Shown: positions 7,658 to 15,766 of the stretch, one piece after another | How the letters are laid out: each line of letters opens with the position of its first letter | Position numbering within the stretch: position 1 is the stretch's first letter | From: RGIG9041 sp045612565 | GTDB lineage: Bacteria > Bacillota > Clostridia > Oscillospirales > QAKW01 | Direction: 5' to 3' | Assembly: GCA_045612565.1 (NCBI GenBank) | Contig: JAZKZG010000030.1 | Coordinates: 1-44,964, forward strand | DNA length: 44,964 nucleotides | Made by a program: the position numbers and the translations under genes | Notes under the pieces: generated by a model | Databases searched by the model: none | What the model was told of the DNA's origin: nothing | What the model saw: only the letters and a program-made list of their open reading frames with translations

Positions 7658-8506
7658 ATGCGCGACTTTTTTACATCAAAAACTTTTATAGCAATATGCA
7701 TTATTGCCGTGCTTCTTTTGGGTATGCTGACTGTAAGTTCGGTTGAGCGCGGAAAAGTAACCGTTTTTGAAGATTTTGTAGGCATTGTCATCACCCCTAT
7801 TCAGAACATTGTCACAACGATTGCTCAGAAATCGGGTAATTTTATTGCGGTCTTTTCAGATTATAACAAGTTAAAAGAACAAAACGAACAACTCAAAAAC
7901 GAAGTAAATGAACTTTCTGAAAAACTCCGCGACTCCGAAAAATATATGCTCGAAAACGAGGCGCTCAAGGGCGCCCTCGGCATAAAAACCGAAAACCCCG
8001 ATTTTTCTTTTTGCTCAGCAGTTGTCGTGGCATCGGAGCAGAGCGGTTATTCGTATATGGTTACGCTTAACAAAGGCAGTGTTGACGGCATAAAAAAACG
8101 CGATATTGTTATTTCAAACGGTGCGGTTGCAGGTTATATATCGGAAGTCGGCACAACATGGTGCAAAGTAACGACAATACTCGATTCATCGTGCGAAATC
8201 GGTGCAATCATCTCGCGTACACAGGACATCGGCGTTTTAGAGGGCGATTTTGCACTCGCCGCTGAAGGCAACTGCAAAATGTCGTATCTCGGAAATACCG
8301 TACAGCTCAACTCGGGCGACAGCGTTGTAACATCGGGCATCGGCGGTGTTTTTCCTGCAGGGCTTTTAATCGGAAACGTGCAGGAAATCAAGCCCGAAAC
8401 ACACGGAATTTCACAATATGCCGTAATTGAACCTGCCGTTGACATATCAACACTTAAAAACGTGCTCGTAATAACCGAGTTTTCACAAAAAGCGGAGGCA
8501 GAATAA
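7658..8506 (+). CDS. mreC: Rod-shape-determining protein MreC
   Basis: 282 residues, bitopic. A transmembrane helix near residues 8-25 (FIAICIIAVLLLGMLTV) is followed by a coiled coil at about 65-105 (YNKLKEQNEQLKNEVNELSEKL). The extracytoplasmic beta domain then carries conserved VTLNKGSVDGIKKRDIVIS and VVTSGIGGVFPAGLLIGNV. MreC links the cytoplasmic MreB filaments to PBP2. It starts one base after mreB and its stop overlaps mreD (ATG at 8506), so the three are translationally coupled. Confidence 0.95.
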   Translation: MRDFFTSKTFIAICIIAVLLLGMLTVSSVERGKVTVFEDFVGIVITPIQNIVTTIAQKSGNFIAVFSDYNKLKEQNEQLKNEVNELSEKLRDSEKYMLENEALKGALGIKTENPDFSFCSAVVVASEQSGYSYMVTLNKGSVDGIKKRDIVISNGAVAGYISEVGTTWCKVTTILDSSCEIGAIISRTQDIGVLEGDFALAAEGNCKMSYLGNTVQLNSGDSVVTSGIGGVFPAGLLIGNVQEIKPETHGISQYAVIEPAVDISTLKNVLVITEFSQKAEAE

Positions 8507-9030
8507 TGTTTTCGCGTTCTAATACATCGGTAAAAGCCGCCATTTACGGCATTGTGCTTATCATATTTTATCTGTTGCAAAGCGTACCCGCACTAAACCT
8601 TCGGTTTATGAACGTTTCGCCCGAACTGCTTTTGGTTTTGTCAATTTGCGTGGCATTTAACGAATCCGAGACGTTTTCGGCTTTTTTTGGACTGATTGTG
8701 GGTATAATCAACGACACCATAACAGACGGCGTAGTGGGAAAAAGTGCGCTGTTTTTTATGTTTGCGGCATTTTTGGTTGCGGTATTGCTCAAAACAGTGC
8801 TTCGCCGACTGTTTCTGACCTATGTTTTTATTGAACTCAGCGCAATCGCACTGTTTCTGGTTATCGAATATGTACTCATTCTGGTATTTTTCGGACAGAT
8901 GCCGCTGTCACTTTGCCTTGTAAAAGTTATTTTGCCAAAATTTTTGTTTTCGGCTGTGCTTTGCTATCCTGTTTATTATATAATCAGATTTTTAAATAAA
9001 AAACTTGATGCGGGAGGTGTTGAACTTTGA
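8506..9030 (+). CDS. mreD: Rod-shape-determining protein MreD
   Basis: 174-residue integral membrane protein with about five hydrophobic helices. It is recognised by position between mreC and pbp2 and by the N-terminal pattern LLQSVPALNLRFMNVSPELLLVLSICVAF. It is a core but poorly understood part of the elongasome. It overlaps mreC by one base and pbp2 by four. Confidence 0.9.
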   Translation: MFSRSNTSVKAAIYGIVLIIFYLLQSVPALNLRFMNVSPELLLVLSICVAFNESETFSAFFGLIVGIINDTITDGVVGKSALFFMFAAFLVAVLLKTVLRRLFLTYVFIELSAIALFLVIEYVLILVFFGQMPLSLCLVKVILPKFLFSAVLCYPVYYIIRFLNKKLDAGGVEL

Positions 9031-11087
9031 ATTTTAAAGACGGCAGACTGCGCTTTATTGCGCTGATTGTTTTTGTTGTTGCAATTTTTATTGCATACGG
9101 CGGTGCTCTTTTTAAAATGCAGATAATCGACACCGACTACTATAAGGAACAGTCGCAAAAAAAGATTTATTCAACCGAGACTATTTCCGCCTCACGCGGT
9201 AACATCACCGACCGAAACGGAAAACTTCTTGTAACAAACGAAACAGTTTATACAATAAAATTCTCTCGTGCGCTTTTACCCGCAGACAGTCAGAATGAAA
9301 TTATATTAAATCTTGCCAATCTTCTTATTTCAAAACAAGAAGAATATTACGATACTCTGCCGATAAGCGAAAAGGCGCCGTTTACATTTATTTATCAAGA
9401 CGAAAACGCACAAAGCCGCATTGACGCACTCATCAAAAAATACAAACTCGGCTCAGACGCTTCTGCCGCCGAAATAATTCAGCAACTTATAAAAAAATAT
9501 AAGATAGACACCTCGCTCACAACCGCCGAAAAGCGAATTATTGCAGGTGTACGCTATCAGATGGAACGCGCCTCGTTCTCGTCATCAAATCCGTATATTT
9601 TTGCAAGTGATATTTCGATTGATACCGTTACAATAATCAAAGAACTTGCCGACGAGTACCCCGGTGTAAGTATCGATACCGAGTCAAAGCGCGTTTATAC
9701 AACGCCCTATCTTGCATCGCATATACTCGGACGTACAGATATCATTTATGCCGAGGAATACCCCATCTATAAAGAACTTGGCTATAAAATGAGCGACCAC
9801 GTCGGTAAAGACGGCATTGAAAAGGCGATGGAAGACTACCTCAAAGGAACCGACGGCACAAAGGTTATTGAACGCGATGTTGACGGCAAAGTGCTTGGTG
9901 TCACCACCGTAAAAGAGCCGACTTCGGGCAATACCGTTATGCTCACAATCGACAAAGATTTGCAGGAAGTGGCTCAGGCATCACTTGAACAAACAATCAA
10001 AAATATTGCCGAAGCCGGAAAATATAAACCCAATCAAGCAGGTGCAGATGCGTGTGCAGGAGCCGCGGTTGTTGTTGATGTAAACAGCGGTGAAATACTC
10101 GTTTCGGCATCAGCGCCAAACTATGACCTCACAACCTATCTCGAAAACTATTCGGAACTTGCAACCGATAAACTTATGCCGATGTTTAACCGCGCATTCA
10201 ATGGCACTTATGCCCCCGGTTCAACATTTAAAATGGCAACAGGTATTGCCGTGCTCGAAGAAGGCGTACTCGGACCCGAGTCACTTATTCGCGATATGGG
10301 TATTTACACAAAGTATGCTCCGTCATACTCTCCTAGATGCTGGATATATTCCGATTACGGCACAACCCACGGCGCAATCAATGTCTCACAAGCACTCGAA
10401 AAATCGTGTAACTATTATTTTTATCAGACCGCAGATGAAATGGGCATAGAAAAGCTCAATAACTACTGCAGAAAACTGGGACTCGGTCAAAAAACAGGTG
10501 TTGAACTTCCCGAGGCATCGGGCGTTCTGGCAAGTCCCGAGGCAAAACTAAAAATCGAACAGCAGGAATGGTTCCCCGGTGATACGCTTCAGGCATCAAT
10601 CGGTCAGTCATATAACCTTTTCACACCGCTCCAACTTGCAAACTATGTTGCAACGGTAGTAAACGGCGGAACTCGTTACAAAACCCATCTTGTTAAATCA
10701 ATAAACGATACTGCAACAGGCGTCAACACACAAAACGCCAAAATCGAGGTGGTTGAAAACCTGCAGATGAAAGAGCAGAACTTCCGCGCGATAATGTACG
10801 GAATGAGGCTTGTAACCCAAAGCGGTACTGCATCGGGACTTTATTCGTCATATCCTGTCAATGTCGGTGCAAAAACAGGTACTGCATCGGTGCCCTCGGG
10901 TACAGCAAACGGCATATTTGTTGCGTTTGCTCCGTATGAAGACCCCGAAATTGCAATTTGTGTTGTTATTGAACACGGTGTCAGCGGTAACTCCTCGGGT
11001 ACTGTTGCAAAGGCAATACTCGACGAATATTTTGGAAATAAGACAACAAATATAACAACCTCAACCGAACAGCAACTCATACAATAA
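9027..11087 (+). CDS. mrdA: Penicillin-binding protein 2 (class B transpeptidase of the elongasome)
   Basis: 686 residues, monofunctional class B PBP that cross-links peptidoglycan during elongation. One N-terminal transmembrane helix (residues 8-25) is followed by the dimerisation/pedestal region (ASRGNITDRNGKLLVTN). The transpeptidase domain has the acylated Ser at about residue 399 in STFK, then SCN (SxN), and GAKTGTAS (KTG). The family's HxGxDG-type region reads DHVGKDGIEKAMEDYLKG. The TTG start at 9027 overlaps the mreD stop and follows GGGAGGTG (9012-9019). A terminator follows directly, so this is the last gene of the operon. No rodA is in the window. Confidence 0.95.
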   Translation: MNFKDGRLRFIALIVFVVAIFIAYGGALFKMQIIDTDYYKEQSQKKIYSTETISASRGNITDRNGKLLVTNETVYTIKFSRALLPADSQNEIILNLANLLISKQEEYYDTLPISEKAPFTFIYQDENAQSRIDALIKKYKLGSDASAAEIIQQLIKKYKIDTSLTTAEKRIIAGVRYQMERASFSSSNPYIFASDISIDTVTIIKELADEYPGVSIDTESKRVYTTPYLASHILGRTDIIYAEEYPIYKELGYKMSDHVGKDGIEKAMEDYLKGTDGTKVIERDVDGKVLGVTTVKEPTSGNTVMLTIDKDLQEVAQASLEQTIKNIAEAGKYKPNQAGADACAGAAVVVDVNSGEILVSASAPNYDLTTYLENYSELATDKLMPMFNRAFNGTYAPGSTFKMATGIAVLEEGVLGPESLIRDMGIYTKYAPSYSPRCWIYSDYGTTHGAINVSQALEKSCNYYFYQTADEMGIEKLNNYCRKLGLGQKTGVELPEASGVLASPEAKLKIEQQEWFPGDTLQASIGQSYNLFTPLQLANYVATVVNGGTRYKTHLVKSINDTATGVNTQNAKIEVVENLQMKEQNFRAIMYGMRLVTQSGTASGLYSSYPVNVGAKTGTASVPSGTANGIFVAFAPYEDPEIAICVVIEHGVSGNSSGTVAKAILDEYFGNKTTNITTSTEQQLIQ

Positions 11088-11120
11088 AGACTTGTGAAAC
11101 CGCACAAGTCTTTATTTTTT
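11086..11120 (+). terminator. Terminator of the mreBCD-pbp2 operon
   Basis: AAAGACTTGTG (11086-11096) pairs with CACAAGTCTTT (11103-11113), then ATTTTTTT. It overlaps the pbp2 stop codon. Confidence 0.9.
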
Positions 11121-11121
11121 T

Positions 11122-11150
11122 AACGCTTTTACAACTCCCGGCATAGTATA
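11122..11150 (+). promoter_or_regulatory. Sigma-K-like promoter of dpaAB
   Basis: CATAGTATA (11142-11150) matches the sigma-K -10 consensus CATAnnnTA exactly. AACG (11122-11125) lies 16 bases upstream where the mACm -35 element is expected. No sigma-A promoter with normal spacing is present. B. subtilis spoVF (dpaAB) is transcribed by sigma-K in the mother cell, which supports the call. The -35 motif is short and could occur by chance. Confidence 0.6.
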
Positions 11151-11171
11151 AGTTGTAAAGGGGAAATGTAT

Positions 11172-11921
11172 ATGTATCGCTTTGGAATTATCGGCACCGA
11201 CCCAAGAATGAATTATCTTTACGAAAGTCTTAAAAAAGACGGCTATACCGCGCACCTGTCAACAGATGACAATATACACAAGGTAATAGCCGACAGCAAT
11301 ATAGTCATTCTGCCCGTAAACAGACACGATTTACTTGCGCTTTGTCAAAACAAAACTGTTATCGGCGGGTTCACATCATCCATAGTGACCCCGACTGGAG
11401 CCACTGTGTTGAATTACCTTAAAGACGAAGTTTATACGGTAAAAAACGCACTGGCCACTGCCGAGGGCGCTGTATTTGTTGCAATGCAAAACCAGAATAC
11501 AATTCTCGCAGGAAAAAACGTTGCTGTTTGCGGTTTTGGAAACATAGGCCGTGTTCTTTGTCAAAAACTTCTGGCACTCGGCTGTGTTGTAACCGTTTGT
11601 GCCAGAGATAAAAAACAACGGGCAGAGGCAGAAAATATGGGTGCCGCATCATGCGATTTCGGTGCACTTTCGCTTTTTGAGCCGAGTATCATATTTAATA
11701 CGGTACCCGCTCCTGTCATAACGGCATCAGTGCTGTCAGGGATTGCCGATGACACTTTAATAATTGAACTTGCATCAAAACCCGGTGGTATTGATACAAA
11801 TTTTGCTGCCGCACATGGAATTTGTGTGATAAATGCAGGAGGTCTTCCTGCCAAATACTGTCCGCGTTTTGCGGGTGAAGTACTTAAAACAACAGTTATA
11901 TCTATGCTTGAGGAGGTGTAG
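11172..11921 (+). CDS. dpaA: Dipicolinate synthase subunit A
   Basis: About 249 residues. Together with DpaB it converts the lysine-pathway intermediate dihydrodipicolinate to dipicolinate in the mother cell during sporulation. A Rossmann NAD(P) motif NVAVCGFGNIGRVLCQKLLALG is in the second half. The family-specific IIELASKPGGIDTNFA and INAGGLPAKYCPRFAGEVL close the protein. ATG at 11172 is preferred because AAAGGGG (11157-11163) lies eight bases upstream; the ATG at 11166 is only two bases from it. It is preceded by a sigma-K-like promoter and followed after two bases by dpaB. The stop is TAG. Confidence 0.95.
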   Translation: MYRFGIIGTDPRMNYLYESLKKDGYTAHLSTDDNIHKVIADSNIVILPVNRHDLLALCQNKTVIGGFTSSIVTPTGATVLNYLKDEVYTVKNALATAEGAVFVAMQNQNTILAGKNVAVCGFGNIGRVLCQKLLALGCVVTVCARDKKQRAEAENMGAASCDFGALSLFEPSIIFNTVPAPVITASVLSGIADDTLIIELASKPGGIDTNFAAAHGICVINAGGLPAKYCPRFAGEVLKTTVISMLEEV

Positions 11922-11923
11922 AG

Positions 11924-12505
11924 GTGGAAAACAAAAAACGTGTTCTGGGATATGCTATGTGCGGCTCGTTTTGTACACTCTCACGTGCAGTGAGCGAACT
12001 GTGCGAACTTGCAGACGAATTTGATGTTCTGCCGATAATGTCAGAAATAACCTATGTTACCGATACACGATTCGGACGTGCGCAGGACTTTATAAATCAG
12101 ATAGCCGAAGTATGCGGACGCGACATAGTTCATACAATAAAGGGTGCCGAACCTATAGGTCCAAAAAACCTCACAGATATTATGGTGATTGCTCCCTGTA
12201 CGGGTAACACACTTGCAAAACTTGCACTCGGTATTACCGACAGCACTGTAACAATGGCGGCAAAGGCGCATCTTCGAAACGACAAACCGCTCGTCATTGC
12301 TCTTGCAACAAACGATGCTCTTTCAAACAGCGCAAAAAATATCGGCGCACTTATGAATATAAAGAATGTGTATTTTGTGCCGTTCAGTCAGGATGAGCCC
12401 GACACTAAAGAACGCTCTTGTATTGCCGATTTTTCGCTCATCCCCAAAACAATAAAACTTGCTCTTGAGGGTAAGCAAATTCAACCGATAATTACACTCC
12501 GCTAA
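11924..12505 (+). CDS. dpaB: Dipicolinate synthase subunit B
   Basis: 193 residues, flavoprotein-like (flavin-dependent decarboxylase fold) subunit of dipicolinate synthase. The start (GYAMCGSFCTLSRAVSELCELADEFDVLPIMSE), VIAPCTGNTLAKLALGITDSTVTMAAKAHLRNDKPLVIALATNDALS and KNVYFVPFSQDEP are characteristic. The GTG start follows GAGGAGGTG, which is the end of dpaA. The pair shows that the organism makes calcium-dipicolinate spores by the Bacillus-type spoVF route. Confidence 0.95.
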   Translation: MENKKRVLGYAMCGSFCTLSRAVSELCELADEFDVLPIMSEITYVTDTRFGRAQDFINQIAEVCGRDIVHTIKGAEPIGPKNLTDIMVIAPCTGNTLAKLALGITDSTVTMAAKAHLRNDKPLVIALATNDALSNSAKNIGALMNIKNVYFVPFSQDEPDTKERSCIADFSLIPKTIKLALEGKQIQPIITLR

Positions 12506-12531
12506 AGCCACGGTTTAATGGGGAATGCAAA

Positions 12532-12566
12532 AAAATAACGGATGCAGATGCATCCGTTATTTTATT
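12532..12566. terminator. Bidirectional terminator between dpaB and pncC
   Basis: AAAATAACGGATG (12532-12544) pairs with CATCCGTTATTTT (12551-12563), with T-runs on both sides. It lies between converging genes and overlaps the last codons of pncC. Confidence 0.85.
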
Positions 12567-13021
12567 AGTTCTATTACCGTGTCAATTGCAAATTCGCACG
12601 ATTTTTTTCGCACGTTCTGTCTGCCGATTGCACCGAATTGTACAGTACAGGTTGTCACATGTCCGTTTACACAAAAACCAAAGCACACCATTCCCTCGGG
12701 CTTAAATTCCGAACCGCCGGGACCCGCAATGCCGGATATACCAACGCCAACCTCGGCGTCCGACATATCACACGCGCCACGTGCCATCTGCCCTGCCACA
12801 ATCTCACTCACAACGCCGTATTTGTCAATATCAGCTTCGTTTACCGACAAAAGTTTTATTTTTGCCTTGTTTGCGTATGTCACAAAACCCATATCCAAAA
12901 CATCCGACGCGCCTACAACGCTGACAAGCGTTGACGACAGCATACCGCCCGTACACGATTCGGCACAACAGATATGCATATTTTTTTGTTTGAGAAGTTC
13001 CACCAATGTTTGTTCGTTCAT
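12557..13021 (-). CDS. pncC: CinA C-terminal-domain protein, nicotinamide-nucleotide amidase
   Basis: 154 residues, the stand-alone CinA C-terminal domain that deamidates nicotinamide mononucleotide to nicotinate mononucleotide in NAD recycling. The signature AESCTGGMLSSTLVSVVGAS (catalytic Ser) lies near the start; GFVTYANKAKIKLLSV and GVGISGIAGPGGSEFKPEGMVCFG follow. The CinA N-terminal (MocF-like) domain is absent, as in E. coli PncC. It overlaps the upstream small ORF by four bases (ATGA), so the two are probably coupled. Confidence 0.92.
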   Translation of the reverse strand: MNEQTLVELLKQKNMHICCAESCTGGMLSSTLVSVVGASDVLDMGFVTYANKAKIKLLSVNEADIDKYGVVSEIVAGQMARGACDMSDAEVGVGISGIAGPGGSEFKPEGMVCFGFCVNGHVTTCTVQFGAIGRQNVRKKSCEFAIDTVIELIK

Positions 13022-13224
13022 AAACAGTCCCTCAGATACCTTTCAAGCGCAATAAGTGTCAATTTTTTTACAAACTCATCAGTGTCGATGTCTTCGGCAC
13101 CGCAAAGTTTTTGTGCTTTTTTTATTTCACACAAAAATTCATCATACTCCACGCCGTTTTTAATACCGGCACGGTAAAAAATTTCGTTCATCCAATCACC
13201 AGGGATTAGTATATCCACTAACAC
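13018..13224 (-). CDS. Small protein of unknown function upstream of pncC
   Basis: Up to 68 residues, no family recognised. Acidic and alpha-helical in character (YDEFLCEIKKAQKLCGAEDIDTDEFVKKLTLIALERYLRDCL). The start is uncertain: GTG at 13224, GTG at 13218 (better spaced behind GCGGGG) or ATG at 13191 (behind GGTGA). It is supported mainly by its four-base ATGA overlap with pncC and by filling the space to the next terminator. An inverted repeat (13227-13247) ends directly before the first GTG. Confidence 0.5.
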   Translation of the reverse strand: MLVDILIPGDWMNEIFYRAGIKNGVEYDEFLCEIKKAQKLCGAEDIDTDEFVKKLTLIALERYLRDCL

Positions 13225-13226
13225 CC

Positions 13227-13247
13227 CGCAAAATCCGCGATTTTGCG
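13227..13247. repeat. Perfect inverted repeat before the small pncC-linked ORF
   Basis: CGCAAAATC (13227-13235), CGC, GATTTTGCG (13239-13247): a nine-pair stem with a three-base loop, immediately upstream of the putative ribosome site. No T-run follows on the minus strand, so it looks like a 5' hairpin or operator rather than a terminator. Confidence 0.55.
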
Positions 13248-13266
13248 TAAATCCCGTAAATTATTT

Positions 13267-13296
13267 AAAAAGCACTCATTTTAGTGAGTGCTTTTT
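13267..13296 (-). terminator. Terminator of the DUF1858 gene
   Basis: AAAAAGCACTCA (13267-13278) pairs with TGAGTGCTTTTT (13285-13296) around a six-base loop. It lies a few bases past the stop of the DUF1858 gene. Confidence 0.85.
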
Positions 13297-13300
13297 TAAA

Positions 13301-13492
13301 TTAATCAATGATTGAATTGATTTTTTCGAGAAGTGTATCGCAATCCTCGCCATGAACAGCGCAAGCCTGTTCGATTGTTTCACCGCGTGCCGAAGGACAG
13401 CCGAGGCAGTGCATACCAATCTCTAAAAAGAACTGTGCTGTGTCGGGATATTTATCAAGTACATCACCGATAATTGATTCTCTTGTTACCAT
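13301..13492 (-). CDS. DUF1858-domain protein with conserved Cys pair
   Basis: 63 residues. The whole protein is one DUF1858 domain: TRESIIGDVLDKYPDTAQFFLEIGMHCLGCPSARGETIEQACAVHGEDCDTLLEKIN. The CLGC pair is typical; related domains occur next to hybrid-cluster and other redox proteins, and a thiol or metal-binding role is assumed, not shown. ATG at 13492 is chosen because AAAAGGAGA lies at correct spacing; an upstream ATG in the same frame (13534) would place this ribosome site inside the gene and lies at the -10 region. It has its own promoter and terminator and is divergent from femX. Confidence 0.88.
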   Translation of the reverse strand: MVTRESIIGDVLDKYPDTAQFFLEIGMHCLGCPSARGETIEQACAVHGEDCDTLLEKINSIID

Positions 13493-13525
13493 ATATATTA
13501 TCTCCTTTTCTGTTTTAATAATACT

Positions 13526-13553
13526 ATTATACACTATTTTATTATAAAATCAA
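13526..13553 (-). promoter_or_regulatory. Sigma-A-like promoter of the DUF1858 gene
   Basis: On the minus strand, TTGATT (13553-13548), a 16-base spacer and TATAAT (13531-13526). Confidence 0.6.
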
Positions 13554-13561
13554 ATACTTTA

Positions 13562-13590
13562 TTTACAAATGAAAGGTTTTTGTATATAAT
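13562..13590 (+). promoter_or_regulatory. Sigma-A-like promoter of femX operon
   Basis: TTTACA (13562-13567), a 17-base spacer and TATAAT (13585-13590). It lies about 33 bases before the TTG start, with AGGAGA at 13608-13613. Confidence 0.75.
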
Positions 13591-13622
13591 ATCATTATAA
13601 TATAAATAGGAGAATAAATATC

Positions 13623-14684
13623 TTGGAATTTCTTGATTTAAATAATGCATCTCAGGTTGCTGAATACGAGGCATTTGTACAGTCCTGCCCCAAATGTAAC
13701 TTTTCACAGTCAACAATGTGGGCAAAGGTAAAAACCGATTGGAACTTTGAGGCGGTAATCGTCCGCGACAAAGAAGGTAATATCGAGGGTACTATTGCGG
13801 TACTCGTGCGCCCCGTACCGCTTTTTAACTCAAAAATGCTCTATTCGCCGCGCGGTCCTGTTTGTGATATTCATAACAAAGACATTATGAAACGTCTTAT
13901 GGACGGTGTAAACGAACTTGCAAAAAAACACAAGGCATACATCTTTAAAATCGACCCCGATGTTAAAAGCGATGACGAGGAGTTTGCAAAAATTTGCAAA
14001 AACATCGGTCTTACTCTGCCCACACAGTCAAAAAACTTCGAGGGTATTCAACCGCGTTATGTTTTCAGACTTTATCTTGAAGGCAGAAACGAAGAAGAAC
14101 TTCTGGCATCGTTCCACCAAAAAACACGCTATAATATCCGTGTTGCGCTCAAAAAGGGTGTTGAAGTTAAAATCGAAGATACTTCTAAAGTAGAAGATTT
14201 TTATAATATTATGCTCGAAACAGGCATCCGCGATAACTTTGTTATCCGTAATGCCGCTTACTTTAAAAGACTTCTCGATTCGCTCGGTGAACACGCACGT
14301 CTTTATATGGCATATCTTGACGGCAAGGCAATAGCAGGTACAATTGCAATTCATTACGGTGACAAGGTGTGGTATCTTTACGGTGCATCATCTGACAGTT
14401 ACAGAAATGTTATGCCAAACTATCTTTTGCAGTTCGAGATGATTAAATGGGCTGTTGAGAAAAACTGCAGAGTGTACGATTTCCGCGGTGTTTCAGGCGA
14501 TATCAGCGAGGACAACCCTCTCTATGGTCTTTACCGTTTTAAAAAAGGCTTTAACGGTGAATTTACCGAGTTTATCGGTGAAATGAGCGTTATTTACAGA
14601 CCGATGCTCAACTCATTTTTAAAAGTTGCCGAAAAATCGTATCGTCGACTTAATATGATTAAATTTAAACTTAAAAACAGATGA
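13623..14684 (+). CDS. FemABX-family peptidyltransferase (lipid II interpeptide bridge formation)
   Basis: 353 residues. FemABX enzymes use aminoacyl-tRNA to add amino acids to the lysine or diaminopimelate side chain of lipid II. Two GNAT-like subdomains are visible. The N-terminal one has NFSQSTMWAKVKTDWNFEAVIVRD and LYSPRGPVCD. The C-terminal one has LLASFHQKTRYNIRVALKKGVEV, LYMAYLDGKAIAGTIAIHYGDKVWYLYGASSD, PNYLLQFEMIKWAVEKNCRVYDFRG and GLYRFKKGFNGEFTEFIGE, all characteristic. TTG at 13623 is used because AGGAGA is nine bases upstream. Its last four bases overlap the alanine-racemase-like gene, tying it to cell-wall amino-acid supply. The amino acid added cannot be told. Confidence 0.92.
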   Translation: MEFLDLNNASQVAEYEAFVQSCPKCNFSQSTMWAKVKTDWNFEAVIVRDKEGNIEGTIAVLVRPVPLFNSKMLYSPRGPVCDIHNKDIMKRLMDGVNELAKKHKAYIFKIDPDVKSDDEEFAKICKNIGLTLPTQSKNFEGIQPRYVFRLYLEGRNEEELLASFHQKTRYNIRVALKKGVEVKIEDTSKVEDFYNIMLETGIRDNFVIRNAAYFKRLLDSLGEHARLYMAYLDGKAIAGTIAIHYGDKVWYLYGASSDSYRNVMPNYLLQFEMIKWAVEKNCRVYDFRGVSGDISEDNPLYGLYRFKKGFNGEFTEFIGEMSVIYRPMLNSFLKVAEKSYRRLNMIKFKLKNR

Positions 14685-15766
14685 CAGTATTTGAAATAAA
14701 CAAACAAGACATCATTTATAACTTTAATGAGATTTCGCACCGCACCCATGCGCTTGTCATCCCCACGCTGAAGGCAAACGCATACGGTCTGGGTGCAAAA
14801 GCAATCTCGGAACTGTTGCGTGACACCTGCGGTGTTACGCTTTTTGCAGTATCGCGATTGGAAGAAACATACGATATTTGCGACGGTGCAAAGATACTGT
14901 TGCTTTCGTGCTACCACGACGCACAGTCAATAAAAGAAATTGTAGACAACAACATTATCTGCGCTGTTGACTCTATCGGACAGGCAAAACGTATCGCTCA
15001 ATATGCCGCCGAGTGTCAGAAGATTGCAAAGATACATTTAAAGATTGATACAGGATTCGGACGTTTCGGCTTTAAATACAACGATATTTCTCAGATAAAA
15101 TCGGTTTTTGACGTCGAAAACATAAAGGTTACAGGCATTTTTTCGCATTTTTCAAATGCTTTTTGTGACAATATGCAAAATACCGATTTGCAACTCGAAC
15201 GCTTTTTATCTGTATGCGACACGCTTACGGAATCAGGATTCAATATCGGCATACGCCATATTGCAAACTCAAGTGCCGCGCTTAAAGACCATAAATACTG
15301 TCTTGATGCAGTACGCATCGGTTCGGCACTAACCGGCCGTGTACCCTTTAAAACAAACGTCAGCTTAAAGCGAGTAGGCAGATTTTATTCAACAATTGCC
15401 GACATACGCACACTGAAACGCGGTCAGAACCTTGGTTATGGCAACGTATACAAACTCAAACACGATGCGCGTGTGGCGATTTTGTGTTGTGGAAGTGCCG
15501 ACGGTGTTTTAATAAAAAAAGATTATGATTTATTCAGATTTATAGATATTGTCCGTTACGGCTATCACGTTTTTAAAATGCTTTTTTCAAACAATATGCC
15601 GACTGCAAAAATAAACGGACAAACTGCGCGTTTTATTGGCAGAAGCGCCCTTACCCACACATTTATTGATGTCAGTTCGATCGACTGCAAATGCGGTGAT
15701 AAAGCCGAACTTAACATCTCCCCGCTTTATATATCAGACAAAGTAAAAAGAGAGTATATCGACTGA
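14681..15766 (+). CDS. Divergent alanine racemase-like PLP enzyme
   Basis: 361 residues, fold-type III PLP racemase family; canonical members make D-alanine for peptidoglycan. The PLP lysine is Lys31 in PTLKANAYGLG. LKIDTGFGRFGF, GIFSHFSNA, RHIANSSAALK and DAVRIGSALTG retain the usual PLP and substrate contacts. Tyr253 in LGYGNVY fits the second catalytic base. The other half of the site differs: GYADG reads GSADG, and the normal GRICMDQ stretch reads GRSALTH. The C-terminal domain is short, ending ISPLYISDKVKREYID. It may be a racemase with altered substrate, or an alanine racemase with a relaxed substrate gate. It overlaps femX by four bases and holB by one. Confidence 0.8.
   Translation: MTVFEINKQDIIYNFNEISHRTHALVIPTLKANAYGLGAKAISELLRDTCGVTLFAVSRLEETYDICDGAKILLLSCYHDAQSIKEIVDNNIICAVDSIGQAKRIAQYAAECQKIAKIHLKIDTGFGRFGFKYNDISQIKSVFDVENIKVTGIFSHFSNAFCDNMQNTDLQLERFLSVCDTLTESGFNIGIRHIANSSAALKDHKYCLDAVRIGSALTGRVPFKTNVSLKRVGRFYSTIADIRTLKRGQNLGYGNVYKLKHDARVAILCCGSADGVLIKKDYDLFRFIDIVRYGYHVFKMLFSNNMPTAKINGQTARFIGRSALTHTFIDVSSIDCKCGDKAELNISPLYISDKVKREYID

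Noticed and set aside
11128..11152. Sigma-A promoter (TTTACA/TATAAG) for dpaA
   Set aside because: The spacer is only 13 bases; the sigma-K-like arrangement fits better.
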